Assembly (NCBI GenBank): GCA_015680685.1
Contig: MNCI01008651.1
Coordinates: 1,182,294-1,229,900, forward strand
Direction of reading: 5' to 3'
Length of the DNA: 47,607 nt
From: Gnetum montanum
Lineage: Eukaryota; Streptophyta; Gnetopsida; Gnetales; Gnetaceae
Position 1 is the stretch's first letter, and each line of letters opens with the position of its first letter. The translations under genes and the position numbers were made by a program. This document shows positions 43,901 through 47,607 of this stretch, piece by piece. The notes beneath the pieces were generated by a model. That model was not told where the DNA came from. It ran no database searches and saw only the letters and a program-made list of their open reading frames with translations.

Positions 43901-46216
43901 AATAACTGGATGATATTCTCTTTATTCTATCCTATCTTCTCTCTCTTAATATATTCTTTTCATTTACTAGAAGACAATATTTTTTTGTGTCTCATGTATA
44001 CCACTTCCAATTGTGTTCCAATTATTTTCCTTAGAAGATTTTAAATTTTAGAATTCTATGTAGGTTGTAATTATGTCATTTATAAAGTTCTTGAAGTTTA
44101 GTATCCTCCAAACTTACCGTATCAAAATCATCGATATGTTGCTAGGCCAATTTGAGAATTTGGTGTAAATGATCCCAAGTTTTACTACTTCATCTTGATT
44201 CTCAATAGCCATACTATGTGGTTCCACAACACTTGATTGAAGAAATAAATGATTACTTTCATCATGCTTTCACCAAATCTTTTTCTTTCATTAGATGAGT
44301 CTTCTATTAGAGGGGCTTTAGCCAACAAATGATCCTAGATTGCCTTGACTTGCAAGCTAAGTCATCTAAAACTAGATTTCTATACCTAGTCATTAGTTAG
44401 TTCAAAATACAATTAATTAGAGTAGTAAGTATAAATTTTCCTTGGGTGATTATACCCTCATACTTTAATGAAGAAAGGGAGAGTCTAGAAGTATCACATT
44501 CAAGTGGTAGGAAAGATCTTTAGAGGCAATAATATCAAAAACATTGGTAGATACATCTTTTTTAGAGAGTAGGTAGGTAAAATAGTACCTCTAAGAACAA
44601 AATTTATTTATCATCATGAATGATTGTGGACGATGGTAAGGTTAAAATGGTTTAGGTAAAAATACCCTGTACATACCATGGAAGGGAAACTTATACTTGA
44701 AAAATTGACCACAACATGTTTAAAAGAATTATACGAGTCAATCTAATCTATTATTATGTATTATAATATTGAACTATACAATGTATGATTTCATAAATGA
44801 AAAGTTAAACGTCAAAGAGACAACTAGTACTTTCATACCTACTAGCCCATCCACCATTACAGGAATCAATAATTCTAAGAGGGGCCATATGAACCACATG
44901 AACAATAGATCAAGTTGACCTTAACAATTGAAATTCATTAATCTTTTAGGAAGAAAGTGACACATCCTTCTTGTCATGGCCAGATTAAGAAATAATGGAT
45001 CAAAAGATGAATGTTAGTAACCAGATCCATATTGGTTAGCCTAGGTAGAAAGAAATGATTTAAATAGGGTTGTCTATGGATCTAGGCTAACCTAAGATGT
45101 TGTCATCCATAAGAGGATTATCTAGTTGCCTCATTCAATTTGGAGTATTATTGTTTTATTAGTGGGCATCTAGATTGGTCCCTAGTCTTGGTAAGGGATA
45201 ATATATCAATGTAAATTCAGGGATCAAACAATAGTTGAACATGTTGGTCTCTATTTTTTAGAAAAATGACTAGCCAAGCTAATAGTATTTGAGACCTTAA
45301 TATGCAATAATTAGATTAAGGATATCTAACACTTTATAGCCACATCTTATTCTACTAATGTGAACTTTTACTTATCTTTAAGAAACTAACTTTAGTGTTA
45401 CTTTACATTTTCAATTATCTATTACCACCTAGTTGGGAAGAACTTTCCATGATAAGTAACTTTATGATTCATGAGAGCTAGAGGCATCCTAGCATCAGGT
45501 GATCTTCAGTAGGGATCATGAATCTTCTCTCTCTATGTTCTGTCAAGAAGATATATTTGATTCCTAACTGGGATCTTGTGGTCACATATTCCTATTGGTT
45601 GATGTCTCTTCACATTTTTATAATTTAAGAATCTATTTGTACTCTCTAATATCTCTAAAGTTAGGAAAGGTTACAAAGTTGGTACTTATAGAAGTGGGTG
45701 TGTGCCCTCTACGAGGTTAGATTTTTCTTATTATCCTTTTTAAGATGAGATCTGATGTGAAATTTTATTATTTTAGTTGAATGTTCATGTTTATGTTCTT
45801 AGAATGTTATAGTAAAATGATAAATGTCATCCAATAGCACCTTACTCTAGGGTACAACCTAAGCCATGATGTATTTTCATTTTACAATAGAGGTGAACAT
45901 GTTTACTTAGGAATTTTGGGAAGTGGAGCCAAAGATTGTCCCTCACTCTCTAACTTATCCTTCTTAAGTGGGTTGACATAGGTAGCATCATGGTGAAGCA
46001 AATAGTAACTAGCTTTACCTAAGACCCTAGCTACATGATGATGAGTGATTGTGGTCTTCTTTCAAGAGTAAGGGTTGCTTAGCTAGTAGGGTCGCATCCC
46101 ATAATCTAAACCTTCATGTAAGGTCCACTTCTAAATATTAGTATTGGATTGAAGGATCCTACTTAAGTATTAAGAAGAAACATGCATATCTTGTTTGTAC
46201 TCATGAGCTTCACAAG
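40958..46216. other. AT-rich stretch with no recognised gene
   Basis: More than 5 kb in which I find no supported coding region, RNA gene or repeat boundary. Open frames (41636-41860, 43273-43554, 43802-44044) are short, hydrophobic or low in complexity and show no domain. Old retroelement debris is likely, but I cannot assign it. Confidence 0.5.
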
Positions 46217-47089
46217 TGATGAGTGGCGAGGTACCCCTACACTCCACCATACGAATATGAGCGTACACGCATGATCCGGTCGTACTCCGCAGACTAAATG
46301 CCTTAACACCACAACAAACACTTGGGGTTAATTGTTCGTTGTCTTCCCAGGCTTGCTTGTATGTGTCACGGAGTATGGTTAAGCAAGTTTGAGGGATGAG
46401 ATTTTTTGGGTATTTTCGGCTTATCTCCTATGCTATCAGAGGAAAGGGTTGAGAAACTAAGCTAACTCTAACTAAAGTTCTAAGTCTAAATTATCTATTG
46501 TCTGCTTCCGTTCCCACTTTCCGGCCACACCCTGAACTATGCATCTGTGGCTTACCAAACGCTAATCGTTACTGGGATCACCACACGTAACACAAGTGCT
46601 CGAAGTGGTCGTACTGAGGCACCTATTTAGCCTAAGTGTGATAAGCAGCCGATTCCTTGACTAGCCGTACACGTCCGTAGACGCTCATAATCAAGTCGTA
46701 CTTGAACGCACTAGGAAAGCAGTAAATGAAAGCAATAAATGAAACCACGTGCTGCAAGGTTTATCCAATCAAGTTCATCTTTATTGCCGAACACAACTTG
46801 GATTTAGGTTTACAAGTTGCTAGAATACAGAGCCGTTCACTCTAGGACTCCTACTGCGGGCACATGGGGAAAAATTCTAACTCTGGAGTGATCAATATGC
46901 CAGAGCTTGCTACACTAGCCAGGATTGGGAAATGAAGGGAGTACCGCCTCTTATTTATAGATATGGCAGTGGGACGCGATATCGCATATGCAATATCGCG
47001 TACGCGATATCGCAGGGAACGACGCGATATCGCAGCGGTCGCGATATCGCGTATGCAATATCGCGGCACATGCAAGTCGCGTCTCATCA
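46217..47089 (-). repeat. Element F 3' LTR
   Basis: 873-bp minus-strand LTR: plus-strand TGATGAG at 46217 and CTCATCA at 47089, next to polypurine tract AGTCATGGGGGTA (47102-47090). TATAAATAA at 46959-46951, AATAAA at 46785-46780. The sequence is the least CpG-decayed LTR in the window and therefore probably one of the youngest. The left flank ACAAG (46212-46216) is the candidate target duplication; its partner lies outside. Confidence 0.92.
46978..47062 (-). promoter_or_regulatory. U3 array of six (G/A)ATATCGC palindromes
   Basis: GATATC or AATATC cores at 46978, 46992, 47006, 47026, 47043 and 47057, most within GCGATATCGC, with spacings of 14, 14, 20, 17 and 14 bp. They end about 20 bp from the TATA box on its upstream side. 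Equivalent but decayed arrays are in B, E and the solo LTR. Confidence 0.8.
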
Positions 47090-47607
47090 TACCCCCATGA
47101 CTGAATGAAAACTCGTCCTCGAGTTCCTTACAATGATATTAGGTAGGTATGGGATTATTAGGGGAAATGGAACTAATGGGATGACATGTGAACGGTCTTT
47201 ATTACAAGACTTGACAAAACTGGTGTTCATGACAACAAGGGTGAACACCTTATTACAATGACATCAGGCCACAGTTGGCAGCTGAGAGAAAAGAGGAGAG
47301 AGAATAGAAGAGAAGAAGAGAGAAGAGTCTTGTTGCTGCCAACGCCTCGATTGCACCTTTCATTGTTCATCCGTAAGCGCATTATCAATTTTGCTCCTTG
47401 CATGCTGCTTCAGCGCTACTCCATTCCAAGTGTTTGCTCTAGATCCATTCCATTGTTGTATGATTGCCATCTGCACACACAACACCATCATATATTAGCA
47501 AGGGTAATTGAATCATTAAGTAAAGCATACCTTGCTTCGATTTAGTTTCATTGGCTAAGTTATGGTATGGCTGATATGGATCTGGGAAAATGTAGATGAT
47601 GACTACC
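47090..47607 (-). mobile_element. Element F internal region, 3' end (runs off the window)
   Basis: Aligns with the last 450 bp of element B's interior. It holds the polypurine tract, a purine-rich AGAG segment, a short frame beginning MAIIQQWNGS at 47470, and the candidate mini-intron 47530-47471. The gag-pol part lies outside. Confidence 0.8.
47471..47530 (-). other. Candidate mini-intron / splice acceptor in element F
   Basis: Minus strand: CGAAGCAAG then GTATGC at 47530, CTTGCTAATAT, then GTTGTGTGTGCAG ending 47471, directly followed by ATGGCAATC. Donor and acceptor are both closer to consensus than in B. Confidence 0.5.

Noticed and set aside
43273-44044. Small hydrophobic open frames as membrane-protein genes
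   Set aside because: Codon content follows the AT-rich background, there is no start context or conserved motif, and they overlap in different frames.
1-47089. LTRs at 1-772 and 46217-47089 as the two ends of one element
   Set aside because: They are in opposite orientation, and the host gene and the LINE lie between them.

Overview
The window looks like nuclear DNA of a seed plant with a very large genome, probably a gymnosperm. This is inferred from one low-copy gene surrounded by tens of kilobases of old, nested retroelements, the strong CpG decay of those elements, and a plant-type DEUBAD gene; no species marker is visible. LAYOUT: 1-772 is a window-truncated LTR (+); 1641-2091 is a second, older LTR remnant (+). 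A single host gene is visible: an intronless 650-codon reading frame at 3771-5723 (-) coding for a plant NFRKB-like (INO80-associated) DEUBAD protein, with a probable 5'UTR intron and a GC-richer leader/promoter at about 7496-7620. Less than 100 bp beyond that leader starts a nested retroelement complex running from about 7.69 to 38.1 kb. THE NEST: the base layer is a degraded, 5'-truncated LINE (+) with an ORF1 zinc knuckle, endonuclease and ORF2 C-terminal zinc-binding region. Two minus-strand Ty3/gypsy-type elements sit in it: element C (8513-32160, perfect 5-bp target duplication TTTAC) and element E (32417-37018, internally deleted). Element C is itself interrupted by a solo LTR (11298-12121, +, target duplication GTAGA) and by a full-length but RT/integrase-less element B (23470-30533, +, target duplication GCCAT). 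With the insertions removed, C is about 15.7 kb. A further element F (LTR 46217-47089, -) runs off the right edge. ONE FAMILY: A, B, C, E, F and the solo LTR share TGATGAG...CTCATCA termini, a polypurine tract around AGTCATGGGGGTA, and (where visible) a tRNA-Asp-type primer-binding site. Coding order in C is gag, protease, RT, RNase H, integrase, a long non-coding spacer, then an unidentified third ORF with a long coiled coil just before the 3' LTR, the place where Athila-like elements carry an env-like gene. In B, C, E and F a 58-60 nt GT...AG segment with a branch-point-like CTAAT/CTAAC is conserved in the 3' region; in B, C and F its acceptor directly abuts an ATG, and in C that ATG opens the third ORF. 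This suggests a spliced 3' transcript. The U3 regions carry short palindrome arrays: GATATC-centred in B, F and the solo LTR, AGGCCT-centred in C. OTHER: 38.3-41 kb holds a dense cluster of tRNA-derived SINE copies of one family, also present at 2.44-2.65 kb. From 41 to 46.2 kb I see AT-rich sequence with no recognisable gene. None of the transposon reading frames is intact.
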